Origin: Odoribacter sp.
Lineage (GTDB): Bacteria > Bacteroidota > Bacteroidia > Bacteroidales > Prolixibacteraceae
Assembly (NCBI GenBank): GCA_013824715.1
Contig: PNOH01000017.1
Location: forward strand, 29,451 to 93,450
Direction: 5' to 3'
Length of the DNA: 64,000 nucleotides
Shown: positions 35,442 to 45,699 of the stretch, in pieces
Layout of the letters: each line of letters starts with the position of its first letter
Position numbering within the stretch: position 1 is the stretch's first letter
Translations under genes and position numbers: made by a program
Notes under the pieces: generated by a model
The model's database searches: none
Told to the model about the DNA's origin: nothing
Seen by the model: only the letters and a program-made list of their open reading frames with translations

Positions 35442-37763
35442 ATGACAAAGAATAAACAACTAATCTTAATTGCTTTATTTCTGCTTGTATTTTTTGGCTG
35501 TAAAAAGGAACTGGATGATAAATATGCCCGTCCTGAATGGCTTGCCGGAAAACTTTACACGCAATTAAAGACTCAGCCCGGACTTTCCAGGTTTGCAGAA
35601 TTACTGCACATTTCGGGCTACGATACAATCATTGATGTCTCAGGTAGCTACACGGTCTTTGCACCTTCCGACGAAGCTTTCACTAAGTATTTTCAGGAAA
35701 ACACCAAATATAAATCAATTGCTGATATTCCGAAGGCCGAGGCGGTTAAACTCGTAAAATACCATCTGGTACAAAATCCATGGAGCAAAAAGCAACTCCA
35801 GTCACTCGATATTTTCGGGTGGATTGATACGCTTGACTTACGAAATAATTTGCCCAGGGGCTATAAAAGGGAAACTCTTTTACTGGGCAAAAACATGAAG
35901 CATGGCGTTGCTTACAGTAAATATTTAAAACAAGGCAGCTCTTTAAAACGGACCAATGTAATTGATACCACACAAACAAGCTGGCGCAGGCGTGTATTTA
36001 CCGATTCACGAAAATATTCACCCATTTTCTTTAAGCAGTATTTTGATATTTACGACCTCTCCACTTCTGATTATGGCTTTTATTTTGGCCGGCAGTTTGA
36101 AAATGTAACCGATCTTTATTTTACCAACGGACGCATTGTAAGTGATGAGATTTTTGCCGAAAACGGATTTATTTATACCATAGACCGTGTAGCCGTTCCG
36201 CTAAGGAATGCCATGGAGATTTTAAGCGATAAAACAAAAACTAATTCATACTATTCCTATTACGAACTGGTGAACCAGTTTGCTGAGATGGATTTTAATG
36301 AAGGGGAAACCAACCGTCAACCAGGAGCAGACCAGGGATTAAAAGTGGATTCACTCTTCAACCTGAGGTATCCTCAATTGGTATTTGACATCAACAGTGA
36401 AAAAACAAAACCACCCAGAGGGGTTTTCGGACTTCCAAGCAACGTAACAATCCGTTATCATCATGGTGTTGTAGCCCCCACCAACGAAGCTATGAACCTG
36501 TTAATCAGTAAATATCTGGCAGGCGGGAACAATTGGGGAAGCCTGGAGTCCTCGCCTGAAATCATCAAACGAATTATTGCCAATTCCTGCCTTTCGATCA
36601 ATCCGGTTTACCCGACTGATTTTACAAAAGGATTTTTTAACGGGGAATCCGATTATATTCAAATTGATGAAAATTCAATCGTACAGAAGGAATATGGCAG
36701 CAACTGTACTTTTATAGGCGTCAACAAACCTATTATTCCCAGGGCTTTCAGTAGTGTCGCCGGACCGATATATACCCGAAAAGGATATTCGAAAGTCATG
36801 TATGCCATCGAAAGATCTGGTTTACTTTCGGCATTGAAACGGAAAGATGCCAACTATTCATTCTTTGTTGAGAGTGATATTAATACTTCAGTTGACTCGT
36901 CCCTGGTTTTCGATGGTAGCAGGTTCTCTGCAATAACTTTATATCCTTCTATCCGATCCATCCCACTGAACAATGAGGATCTGCGGATTCTGTTATTGAA
37001 CCATATTGGAGTTGAAGTGCCAAAGGGAGTTGCAAAACGTGAATTTATTAAAAATCTGGCAGGTAACTATTTGATATTTAATAATGAAACAAAGGAAGTT
37101 AGAGGTAATTCACCAACATCGTATGGTTACCGTGGTACTAGATTTGTAAAAGTTGTGCCCCGGAAAATCAGTGAAAACGCCGATAATGGAACCACTTTCG
37201 AAATTGATAACTGGTTTAACTTTAGCGGAAATTCATTGTTTAACGTTATTTCGTCGAATTATCTGAAATTTCATAACCTGATGAAAAAGGCCGGATTAAG
37301 TGAGGATAAGCTCAGCCGGTACTCCTTCATTTCCGACAATCAGGTTTATACTGCCTTGATTCCCAATGATTCGGTTGTGAATTCAATTACCGCTAAAACC
37401 GATGTCATGAGCACAAGTGAATTAAGGAATTTCCTTTTGATGCACTTTATTCAGGGCGATATCATTTTTACCGATGGGAACCGTCAGGCAGCTTATTATG
37501 AAACCGCCCGCATTGACGCAAGCTCAACTCCATTCAGTACAATTAATTCTTTTATAAAAATCATTCCGGGAGTTGATAAAATTACCATACCAACGAAGAA
37601 CGGAAGTAATTATTTAGTGATCAGTGAATCTGCCAAAACAAACCAGATAACCGGGCGTAGCGTGAGTACGACAGGTACTGAGGCATATCCCAATATAGTG
37701 AGCACGGGTGTGGTTCACGAAATAAAGAGTGCACTGTTTTACGATCAGCTTGATACCAAATAA
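35442..37763 (+). CDS. Four-FAS1-domain surface lipoprotein
   Basis: 773 residues, a lipoprotein with lipobox cysteine at C20 (LLVFFGCKK). Four fasciclin (FAS1)-type units can be traced: about 25-260, with the classic SYTVFAPSDEAF; about 265-430, APTNEAMN; about 445-590, more diverged; and about 600-770, TALIPNDSVVN. FAS1 domains mediate adhesion and in some proteins bind carbohydrate. It is the first gene of the uptake operon, 46 bp before SusC, and has no SusE/F-like sequence. I infer a surface ligand-binding role supporting the SusCD transporter; direct glycan binding is unproven. The upstream gap (35287-35441) holds an imperfect TAAATTTC box near 35398. Confidence 0.82.
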   Translation: MTKNKQLILIALFLLVFFGCKKELDDKYARPEWLAGKLYTQLKTQPGLSRFAELLHISGYDTIIDVSGSYTVFAPSDEAFTKYFQENTKYKSIADIPKAEAVKLVKYHLVQNPWSKKQLQSLDIFGWIDTLDLRNNLPRGYKRETLLLGKNMKHGVAYSKYLKQGSSLKRTNVIDTTQTSWRRRVFTDSRKYSPIFFKQYFDIYDLSTSDYGFYFGRQFENVTDLYFTNGRIVSDEIFAENGFIYTIDRVAVPLRNAMEILSDKTKTNSYYSYYELVNQFAEMDFNEGETNRQPGADQGLKVDSLFNLRYPQLVFDINSEKTKPPRGVFGLPSNVTIRYHHGVVAPTNEAMNLLISKYLAGGNNWGSLESSPEIIKRIIANSCLSINPVYPTDFTKGFFNGESDYIQIDENSIVQKEYGSNCTFIGVNKPIIPRAFSSVAGPIYTRKGYSKVMYAIERSGLLSALKRKDANYSFFVESDINTSVDSSLVFDGSRFSAITLYPSIRSIPLNNEDLRILLLNHIGVEVPKGVAKREFIKNLAGNYLIFNNETKEVRGNSPTSYGYRGTRFVKVVPRKISENADNGTTFEIDNWFNFSGNSLFNVISSNYLKFHNLMKKAGLSEDKLSRYSFISDNQVYTALIPNDSVVNSITAKTDVMSTSELRNFLLMHFIQGDIIFTDGNRQAAYYETARIDASSTPFSTINSFIKIIPGVDKITIPTKNGSNYLVISESAKTNQITGRSVSTTGTEAYPNIVSTGVVHEIKSALFYDQLDTK

Positions 37764-37787
37764 ACAACCAGCTAAAAAGAATATTTT

Positions 37788-37800
37788 AAACCTTAGGTTT
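37788..37800. promoter_or_regulatory. Short palindrome before first SusC
   Basis: AAACCTTAGGTTT is an AAACCT/AGGTTT inverted pair around one base, ending 8 bases before the SusC start. It shares AAGGTTT-like half-sites with the clusters at 26592 and 50902, but is too short to be sure. Confidence 0.25.
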
Positions 37801-37808
37801 TTGAACAC

Positions 37809-40800
37809 ATGAAAAAAATCAAAAAAACCATAATTCTGATCCTGGCGCTTTTCAGTTTTGTCGGAGCTTATTCTCAGACTAAAGTGACCATTCGCGGGAA
37901 GGTAATTGATCAGAATGATAAATCGGCGGTTGTTGGTGCAACAATCGTGGAGTCGGATAAGGAAAACCGTGTGGTAAACGGAACCATTACCGATATTGAC
38001 GGAAACTTTGTTTACGAAATGAGGAATCCGGCGAATAGCATGAAAGCCACTGTAATTGGCTACCAGACCAAACCGTTCAAACCAACGCCGGGAAAATCAA
38101 TGGTTATCGAACTTGTTTCTTCAGAAATTGAACTTGGATCGGTAACCATTACAGCTAAAGCAAAATCAGATAATCAGCTTACCAATATAGAAGAACGCGA
38201 TAATGCCTCATCGCGTGTGAAGATTGACCTTATGGAAATGAAAAACGAGGGTATCACTTCGGCTGCCGATGCCCTTCAGGGTAAAGTTTCGGGATTGGAC
38301 ATTATCAGCCAATCGGGTGACCCGGGTTCCGGTTCGCAGATCGTAATCCGCGGATTGAGCTCCATGGGAAACAACAAACCACTGATCGTTATTGACGGCG
38401 TTCCCCAGTATAGTGTACCATCAAGCTTTGACCTTAGTTCAGCCGACTCTGAAGATATCAGTAACATGATCAATATCGCACTTCAGGACATAAAATCCAT
38501 TGAAGTCCTGAAGGATGCCGCTTCATCGGCTATCTATGGCTCGAAAGGCGCCGATGGGGTATTGCTTATTGAAACCCATCGCGGGCGAATGGGAAAAGTG
38601 CAGTTCGATTATCAGTACAAAAACAGTATGAACTTTCAGCCACCGGCAATACCCATGCTGAATGGAGACGAGTATGTCATGCTGCAGCTTGAACAGTGGC
38701 ACAACAGCAAGGGCGTTTTTAGTATCCCAAGGGAAATTGCCTACGACAAGGATTATGTAGATTTCTATAATTATTCGGCCAATACCGATTGGTTGGGAGC
38801 TATTACCCAGAATTCGGTGACTCATGACCATTATTTTAAAATTTCGGGTGGGGGCGAAAAAACCAGGTATTTTACTTCGTTCAGTTATGTGAACGAAGGG
38901 GGTACGACCATTAATACCGGCGCCCGCAGGTTTTCAACCCGTGTCAATCTCGACTATTTCCTTTCCAAGAAGTTATTGTTCACCGTTCAATTTAACTATT
39001 CGAACAACCAGATTGATGGAAATATTGAAATTGAAGACCGGAATATTCGTGAAATGGCCTACCTGAAAGCGCCAAATATGAGCATTATGGAGTATGATGC
39101 TAAAGGTAAACTTACCGGTGAATATTTTACCCCAATTAACAGTTATCAGGGGAATGGTTATTCCTATTTTAATCCTGTTGCAGTTGCCCGTTTGGGTAAA
39201 AGGGACCAGAACGAAAATAGCCTGGAGAACACATTTCGCCTGAAATACAATATTACAGATTGGCTGATTTATAAAGAAACAGTTTCTTTTCAATATGGCG
39301 GAACCAAAGAAAATAACTATTTACCCTACAATGCCATTGGATCAGACTGGCTGGCATGGACGGTGAATAAGGCGGAAGAAGGCAATAGTCAGTACTCTTC
39401 CATCAAAACCGAAACTCAACTTGTATTTGATATACCTTTCAAAACCGAAGATCATGTCATGTCGGGGGCAGCTTCGTGGATTACCAATCAATCGGGTTAT
39501 CAATGGATGAATATCCAGAGTAACCGTACCCCAAGTACCGATATTCAGGACCCCTCAGTTGGGGCTCAAATCAACTGGATAGGTTCAGGCTCGGGCCAGA
39601 ACAGTGATTTAGGCGCCGTTTTTAACTGGAATTATAAATACAAAGACCGTTACATGCTTCAGACTATCCTGAGGGCTGATGCCAACTCTGCATTTGGGGC
39701 CAATAACCGCTGGGGTTTGTTCAAAGGGATATCAGTGGGATGGCGTTTCTCCGATGAGCCGTTTTTAAAATCGCTCAAGGAAAGCGAATTGATCAATGAC
39801 TGTATGTTGCGTGCCAGTTGGGGGGTTACAGGTCGTCCACCCAGTGATGCCTATGCCCGGTTTGCCACGTACGAAACTACCTATACCGGTAATTACATTA
39901 AAAATCCGGCCATTGTGCCAACCCGTATTCAGTTGGATAACCTGAAATGGGAATCTGTTTCACAAACTGATTTGGGTCTCGAATTAAACTTATTTAAGGA
40001 CCGTTTCTTTGTTGAAGCCGAAGTTTACCGCAAACTGACATCCGACCTGTTATTCAATTATTACGATATTCCTACATCATCTGGTTATAACCAGTTACGA
40101 TTTCTTAACGGTGGAGAAATGGAAAATTTTGGATGGGAGTTAATGACCAATGTAAAAGCGGTTAAAACCAAAAACTGGTTGTGGTCAATTGATTTCAATA
40201 CTTCTCAAAACGTTAACGCTTTTACCCAATTACCCGAAAATTTCAATACAGAGCGTTCTACTTCAATCGGAAATGGCGAATATCCAAGGCGCGTAGTAGC
40301 AGGGGAACCCATTGGTTCATTCTTCGGGTTCCGTTACAAAGGCGTTTTTGCCAACGACAAGGCTGCCATCGCCAAAGACGCTGAAGGAAAAGATATCAGG
40401 GATAATGAAGGAAATCCTATTCCCCTGACTTACAAAGGAACCTATATCTTCAGAGGGGGCGATGCCATATATGAAGATGTTAACAAAGACGGTAAAATTG
40501 ACCTGAACGACGTGGTGTATATTGGCGACTCAAATCCCAATTTTATTGGAGGAATGGGAACCACACTCCGGTATAAAAACTGGGACCTTTCTTTCAGCTT
40601 CCACTACCGTATCGGTTTTGATATCATCAATATGATCGCATTACAAACCGAAGGTATGAACGGCAGGAACAATCAAAGTAAAGCTGTTTTGAAGCGGTGG
40701 AGAACTCAGGATCAGGATTATCCCGGCATACTTCCCCGTGCCTATATGGACCATCCGGCCAATAACCTGGGCTCTGACCGGTATGTGGAGAAAGGAGATT

Positions 40801-41039
40801 TTATACGCTTAAACAACGTCAAATTCGGATATCAGCTTAGCCAGGATCTTTGCCGCAAACTAAACCTGCAAAGCGCCAGCTTTACGATTAGCGCACGTAA
40901 ATTATACACATTTACCAACTATTCCGGACAAGATCCTGAGGTAAGCCAGAATGCAAGCGATCCGTTCTGGATTGGCGCCGATTATGCCAATACACCTCCG
41001 CCACGCATGGTAACGATCAGTTTAGCTGTTGGATTTTAA
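37809..41039 (+). CDS. SusC-like TonB-dependent outer-membrane transporter (pair 1)
   Basis: 1076 residues. A signal peptide ends near AYSQ (23). A carboxypeptidase-D regulatory-like domain spans about 25-105 (VTIRGKVIDQND ... TDIDGNFVYE). The plug domain includes DALQGKVSGLDIIS and SGDPGSGSQIVIRGLSS with PLIVIDGVP, followed by a large beta-barrel ending in aromatic residues (ISLAVGF). SusC proteins import oligosaccharides powered by TonB-ExbBD, with SusD as lid (established). SusD follows after 5 bp and the four-FAS1 lipoprotein precedes it. Its length is normal and no lesions are seen. Confidence 0.95.
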   Translation: MKKIKKTIILILALFSFVGAYSQTKVTIRGKVIDQNDKSAVVGATIVESDKENRVVNGTITDIDGNFVYEMRNPANSMKATVIGYQTKPFKPTPGKSMVIELVSSEIELGSVTITAKAKSDNQLTNIEERDNASSRVKIDLMEMKNEGITSAADALQGKVSGLDIISQSGDPGSGSQIVIRGLSSMGNNKPLIVIDGVPQYSVPSSFDLSSADSEDISNMINIALQDIKSIEVLKDAASSAIYGSKGADGVLLIETHRGRMGKVQFDYQYKNSMNFQPPAIPMLNGDEYVMLQLEQWHNSKGVFSIPREIAYDKDYVDFYNYSANTDWLGAITQNSVTHDHYFKISGGGEKTRYFTSFSYVNEGGTTINTGARRFSTRVNLDYFLSKKLLFTVQFNYSNNQIDGNIEIEDRNIREMAYLKAPNMSIMEYDAKGKLTGEYFTPINSYQGNGYSYFNPVAVARLGKRDQNENSLENTFRLKYNITDWLIYKETVSFQYGGTKENNYLPYNAIGSDWLAWTVNKAEEGNSQYSSIKTETQLVFDIPFKTEDHVMSGAASWITNQSGYQWMNIQSNRTPSTDIQDPSVGAQINWIGSGSGQNSDLGAVFNWNYKYKDRYMLQTILRADANSAFGANNRWGLFKGISVGWRFSDEPFLKSLKESELINDCMLRASWGVTGRPPSDAYARFATYETTYTGNYIKNPAIVPTRIQLDNLKWESVSQTDLGLELNLFKDRFFVEAEVYRKLTSDLLFNYYDIPTSSGYNQLRFLNGGEMENFGWELMTNVKAVKTKNWLWSIDFNTSQNVNAFTQLPENFNTERSTSIGNGEYPRRVVAGEPIGSFFGFRYKGVFANDKAAIAKDAEGKDIRDNEGNPIPLTYKGTYIFRGGDAIYEDVNKDGKIDLNDVVYIGDSNPNFIGGMGTTLRYKNWDLSFSFHYRIGFDIINMIALQTEGMNGRNNQSKAVLKRWRTQDQDYPGILPRAYMDHPANNLGSDRYVEKGDFIRLNNVKFGYQLSQDLCRKLNLQSASFTISARKLYTFTNYSGQDPEVSQNASDPFWIGADYANTPPPRMVTISLAVGF

Positions 41040-41044
41040 TATTT

Positions 41045-42523
41045 ATGAACATGAAAAAGATATTCAAAATACGTTTTATTCTGCTTTTCCTGGCCTTAAG
41101 CATGCAATTTTCGTGTAACAATTTCCTGGAACTTATTCCTCCGGGAGGATTGGTCCGGGAAGAGTTCTGGAAAACAAAAGAAGATGTTGAAGCCGTGTTG
41201 ATGGGAGCTTACCAGTCGTTTGCCTCGCTTGATGGCGATTTATTCACTTACGGAGAGGCCCGTGGGGATATGGTTAAAGCAGATTATAACCTGGGCTCGG
41301 CTGAGCGGAACCTGATGGAAAGCAACATTTACCCCGACAATTGGCTTAGCAACTGGGATAAGTTTTACAGGGTGATTAATTACTGCAACGATGTATTGAA
41401 AAATGCCCCCATTGTTCAGAAGAAAGATAACACTTTTACTGAGTTTCACCTGAAAGGACTGATGTCCGAGGCTATCTGGCTTCGCAGCCTGAATTATTTC
41501 TACCTGGTGCGCCTGTTTAACGATGTCCCTTTGGTGCTTGAACCCTCTGAAAGTGATAACGTGGATTTTTACTTACCTAACCTGAAAGGGGAGGAAGTTT
41601 TACAGGCCATATTGAAAGACCTGAACGAATACAGGCCATTTGCCACCGATGGTTATAAATCGTTGGAAGAAGTGAAAGGCCGTGCCACCAAAGCTGCTTT
41701 CGATGCTTTGCTGGCCGACATTTCGCTCTGGAATTTCGATTACAACAAAACGATCGAATACTGTGACCGGATACTCTCGAAAAAGGAATTTGTGATGATG
41801 CCCGGAACACGCTGGTTCGAGTTGTACTATCCCGGAAATTCACTGGAAAGTATTTATGAATTGCAATTTGAAGACAAGTACAACCAGAAAAACGCTATGT
41901 ACGGAAAAACCAACAGGTACAGTAACAATTATGACCCAAGTACGCGCGCGGTTGAATTATTTGCCCGCAAATACGCTGTTGAGATTACCCGTGGCGAAGA
42001 TGCTTCGATTACCAAATTGAGTGAAGACGATTACCTGATCTGGAAGTACGTGGGCCGTGCGCCTGATGGAAAAACAGAACGCACGGGATCCGATCAAAAC
42101 GGTTGCAACTGGATCGTATATCGCCTGGCCGAAATCCACCTGATGAAAGCTGAAGCTTTATCGCAGCTAAACCGGTTCGGCGAAGCCCTGGCCATTATTA
42201 ACTTCATTCGTGAACGGGCCAATGTGGTTCCCATCGTTGTGGGAAATTCAACAATTGCGTTTGAAGATGCTGTTATGGAAGAACGTGCCCTTGAACTGGC
42301 CTTTGAAGGAAAACGATGGTTCGACCTGCTCCGGATGGGTCGGCGCAATAATTACAGCCGTAAAGATAAGTTAGTGGAAACCATCATCAAGAATGTTCCA
42401 TCCACCCAAAAACGAATCTTATCGGCTAAACTGTCTAATCCTCTTGGTTGGTATTTACCAATCTACAAAGGGGAAATTGAGCGAAACAAAAATCTGGTTC
42501 AAAATCCATATTATAAATTCTAA
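41045..42523 (+). CDS. SusD-like glycan-binding lipoprotein (pair 1)
   Basis: 492 residues with lipobox cysteine C24 (MQFSCNNFLEL). The RagB/SusD fold is recognisable: FWKTKEDVEAVLMGAYQSF near the N terminus, SEAIWLRSLNYFYLVRLFNDVPLV, then the C-terminal EERALELAFEGKRWFDLLRMGR. It forms the outer lid of the SusC channel and binds the incoming glycan. It starts 5 bp after SusC 1. The FAS1 gene at 42527 starts 3 bp after it, so the set is tightly coupled. An alternative start two codons later would not change the signal. Confidence 0.94.
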   Translation: MNMKKIFKIRFILLFLALSMQFSCNNFLELIPPGGLVREEFWKTKEDVEAVLMGAYQSFASLDGDLFTYGEARGDMVKADYNLGSAERNLMESNIYPDNWLSNWDKFYRVINYCNDVLKNAPIVQKKDNTFTEFHLKGLMSEAIWLRSLNYFYLVRLFNDVPLVLEPSESDNVDFYLPNLKGEEVLQAILKDLNEYRPFATDGYKSLEEVKGRATKAAFDALLADISLWNFDYNKTIEYCDRILSKKEFVMMPGTRWFELYYPGNSLESIYELQFEDKYNQKNAMYGKTNRYSNNYDPSTRAVELFARKYAVEITRGEDASITKLSEDDYLIWKYVGRAPDGKTERTGSDQNGCNWIVYRLAEIHLMKAEALSQLNRFGEALAIINFIRERANVVPIVVGNSTIAFEDAVMEERALELAFEGKRWFDLLRMGRRNNYSRKDKLVETIIKNVPSTQKRILSAKLSNPLGWYLPIYKGEIERNKNLVQNPYYKF

Positions 42524-42526
42524 ACC

Positions 42527-44089
42527 ATGAAACGAATTTCAATTCTGTTAAGTTTGTTGGTTGTCCTGTCGCTGCAGTATTCGTGCAAAAAAACACCGGT
42601 CATTGCAGGGTTTGAGGACATGGAGCAATTTACGATATATGATTACCTCAAGCTGAATGAAAAGGACTTTTCAAGCTTCCTTTCCATTCTGAAAGCGGGA
42701 GAATTGGATAAAACCCTGAGCGCATATAATCCCAATGGCATCAATTATACCTTATTCGCTCCTGACAATAAGGCTGTTGATGCATTTCTTAAATCAGGGG
42801 GGCCATATTCTACCTTAGATGCACTCCTGAAAGATAAAGTTTTCGTTTCGGCGCTGGCCCGCTACCATGTAGTCAATATGGGTACCAGTACTTATGAATT
42901 TCCTTTCGGTACTTTTTCGGAACCAACCCTATCCGGCGATTTTCTGAACGTTAATTTTATTCTGGCAAAAGATACCACATACTATAAAATTAACAATCAG
43001 GCGCCAGTTAGTAAGGCCAACATCGAATTGTCGAACGGCTATATTCATGTAATAAGTACCATGTTGACTCCTATTACCCAGAATAGTTATGGCTGGTTGA
43101 AACAAAATCCTTCGTTTACGATATTAACACAGGCTATTGAAGCTACCGGATATAAAGCTATTATAGATAAAAACATGAAGGACGAAAAAGTAACATTACG
43201 TCCTTTTACCGTTCTGGCCGAACCCAATACCATCTACAAAAAACGAAATGTGAATAATTTTCAGGACCTGGCCAAACTCATCAGCCCTGACCGTACCGAC
43301 TATACCAGTAGTACCAATCCGTTGAATTTGTTTGTAGGCTACCACATCCTTAACGAAAGCAGGTTCCTCGACGATCTTCAAGGCCGTTCAACCAATTACA
43401 ATACCTTCGCCGATATTCCGCTTAACATCAACGGGCTGGGACTGGATATTGTAATCAATAAAGGCAAAGAGGTTTTTGATAAGATCATCAATAAAGGGGA
43501 TACTACCATTATCAATTTTGTAGGGATTGATTACGACGCCAGTAATGTGATCACGCAGAGTGGCGCCATCCATTTTATTGATCAGATTCTTAAACCGCAA
43601 GAACCATCAAGGGCCATTGTTACCTATGAGTTCTGGGATGAACCTGCATTGGAGGAATACCGACGTAAAGGGGGAAGTTACCTCATTGAGAATGAAAATT
43701 TGATGTATAACGTCAAATGGACTGGAGCAAAACTATATTACGTCAAATCCTTCGATCAGTCAGAACGTGCTTGGAGTAAAGATTACCTGCAGATGGACGG
43801 GGATTTTACTATTTCCTATCAGATACCTAAAATCATAAAGGGTAAATATAATGTATTCCTGGGCGCTGACGGCTTTAGTTCAGCAAATGCACTGGTTGAA
43901 CTTTATGTGGACGGAAACAAATTAGGTGGTTTGATTGACCTGACCAGAGGTGGAAGTTCAAACTGGCCATACGTACAGTATAGAGTTGGCAGTATAGACT
44001 TTAAAAAGTATGCAGCGCATACTATTACAATCAAATCCCTCATTCCAGGCCGGTTTAGGTGGGATTACATCAGATTCGAACCTTTATAA
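42527..44089 (+). CDS. FAS1 lipoprotein with C-terminal beta-sandwich domain (1)
   Basis: 520 residues; lipobox cysteine C20 (LQYSCKKTP). Two FAS1-type domains (about 30-190, with INYTLFAPDNKAVDAF; about 190-365) precede a C-terminal region of about 375-520. That region looks like a beta-sandwich carbohydrate-binding module: GKYNVFLGADGF, ALVELYVDGNKLGGLI, and the closing RWDYIRFEP that resembles the end of CBM6/CBM35 domains. It follows SusD by 3 bp, the usual place for SusE/SusF or other surface glycan-binding proteins. I infer that it fills that role. The fold assignment of the C-terminal domain is by pattern only. Confidence 0.75.
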   Translation: MKRISILLSLLVVLSLQYSCKKTPVIAGFEDMEQFTIYDYLKLNEKDFSSFLSILKAGELDKTLSAYNPNGINYTLFAPDNKAVDAFLKSGGPYSTLDALLKDKVFVSALARYHVVNMGTSTYEFPFGTFSEPTLSGDFLNVNFILAKDTTYYKINNQAPVSKANIELSNGYIHVISTMLTPITQNSYGWLKQNPSFTILTQAIEATGYKAIIDKNMKDEKVTLRPFTVLAEPNTIYKKRNVNNFQDLAKLISPDRTDYTSSTNPLNLFVGYHILNESRFLDDLQGRSTNYNTFADIPLNINGLGLDIVINKGKEVFDKIINKGDTTIINFVGIDYDASNVITQSGAIHFIDQILKPQEPSRAIVTYEFWDEPALEEYRRKGGSYLIENENLMYNVKWTGAKLYYVKSFDQSERAWSKDYLQMDGDFTISYQIPKIIKGKYNVFLGADGFSSANALVELYVDGNKLGGLIDLTRGGSSNWPYVQYRVGSIDFKKYAAHTITIKSLIPGRFRWDYIRFEPL

Positions 44090-44101
44090 ACTTATGACAT
44101 A

Positions 44102-45649
44102 ATGAGACTTAAAATTGGCATCATATTCACAGCATTCATCCTGTCGGTAATCGGTTGTACCAAAATCTGGGATGAACACTACAATAAGCAACCCGAAACA
44201 GTAAATATCAATGTTTGGGAGGCCATAAAGGGAAGAAGCGATCTGTCGCGTTTTGTAGAATTGATAGTAAAGAACAAATACGATACACTGTTCGAAAAAA
44301 ACGATACCTATACACTTTTTATCCCTGATAACGCGGCTTTTGATAAGGTTATGAGCACGGTAAAAGTTGATACAACTATACTGAATTATCACATTTCCCC
44401 TCACTTTATACAGCCGGTTGATATTCAGGGCAAACGAAAATTGCAGACCCTGGCCGAGAAGTTTTCAACCTTTGAAAACCTGGGGTCCAAACCAACTTAC
44501 GATGGAATTACTCTGAAGGAAGAAAGCCCCTTATACCTCAACGGGAAATTTTTTGTTATGGGCGAAGTTGCCATACCGCGTCCAAACTTATTTGAATACT
44601 TCCAGAAAAATTCAATTGAGCTAAAAAATTATATCAGGAAACAAGACTCCATCATCATTGACAAAGAGAGAAGTCGTCCGATTGGTTTTGATGCCAAGGG
44701 AAATACGGTTTACGATACCGTTTCGATAAAAGTTAATTTGTTCGAAATGCGGTTCTTCCCTGTTTCACGCGAATTCAGGGCCTGGACTGCAACTTTTGTA
44801 TATCCGCAAAAGGAAACCCTTCAGACCGGACTTACCGCGATGGCCTTAAAACTTGGAGGAAACTATGATTCCTACGATGATATTCCGGTAAAATGGCAGG
44901 AAGATATTCTCATTCCTCATTTGCTCAAACATGGTACCTTCCTGAATATGCTGGAACCATCAGAATTTAAACCAGTCAGGATTAAGAAAAACAGGCAGGT
45001 ATTTAACATGCTCAATATTCAGGGCGACAGCATTGTTGCCGATTATCGGCCAGATACAAAGTATTTGTGCAGTAACGGTGTAGTTTACGATTATACCAAC
45101 TTCGTAATTCCTGACTCCCTGTTTTCCGGTACCGAAAAATTTGAAGGCGAATGGCTGGCCATACAAACCGGGGTTAATAAATATGCCTGGCGGAAAAATG
45201 TAAAAGTTACCAGTTCCTCGTTTTTTGATGTGGCTAAAAATTACATCAAAGGGGCCTCAAACGATACGATATTGCTTTCGAATTTTACGAAAGGGTACAA
45301 AGGAACATACAAGGTCGAGTTTAATGTTAAAAACATGTTTCCACGAAAATACCAGATGGTTATCAGTACCCACATGGATATCGGGGGTATCTATGATATT
45401 TATGTGAATAACCAATTAGTCAAAACATTCGACTGGTACGACTTTGTGAAGTCAAAAGGACTGATTAAGAGCGTAACCGGAAAGACTTTTATTCCAACCG
45501 GACGATACAATAGATTTGATTGCTGGGTTGAAAACATTACCGAATACGGAAGGCCAAGCATTCGTTTCGAATACAAAGGACCGGGAAGCGCCCCAAATAA
45601 CGGGCTGGTGATTGATGCCATTGAATTCATTCCTGCGCCATTAAATTAA
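44102..45649 (+). CDS. FAS1 lipoprotein with C-terminal beta-sandwich domain (2)
   Basis: 515 residues; lipobox cysteine C19 (LSVIGCTK). The N-terminal FAS1 domain (about 30-165, DTYTLFIPDNAAFDKVM) is followed by a second FAS1-like region to about 345 and a C-terminal domain of about 355-515. The last includes GTYKVEFNVKNMFP, GGIYDIYVNNQLVKTFD and the terminal GLVIDAIEFIPAP, again like CBM6/35-type modules. It shares overall architecture with the neighbouring 42527 protein but is clearly diverged. It starts 12 bp after that gene and 50 bp before SusC 2, so it sits between two SusCD pairs. Predicted to be surface exposed and to bind glycan; unproven. Confidence 0.73.
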   Translation: MRLKIGIIFTAFILSVIGCTKIWDEHYNKQPETVNINVWEAIKGRSDLSRFVELIVKNKYDTLFEKNDTYTLFIPDNAAFDKVMSTVKVDTTILNYHISPHFIQPVDIQGKRKLQTLAEKFSTFENLGSKPTYDGITLKEESPLYLNGKFFVMGEVAIPRPNLFEYFQKNSIELKNYIRKQDSIIIDKERSRPIGFDAKGNTVYDTVSIKVNLFEMRFFPVSREFRAWTATFVYPQKETLQTGLTAMALKLGGNYDSYDDIPVKWQEDILIPHLLKHGTFLNMLEPSEFKPVRIKKNRQVFNMLNIQGDSIVADYRPDTKYLCSNGVVYDYTNFVIPDSLFSGTEKFEGEWLAIQTGVNKYAWRKNVKVTSSSFFDVAKNYIKGASNDTILLSNFTKGYKGTYKVEFNVKNMFPRKYQMVISTHMDIGGIYDIYVNNQLVKTFDWYDFVKSKGLIKSVTGKTFIPTGRYNRFDCWVENITEYGRPSIRFEYKGPGSAPNNGLVIDAIEFIPAPLN

Positions 45650-45699
45650 GAATTAACCAGCTAACTAAATGTGATTTACTGAGAAATAAAATTGATACA

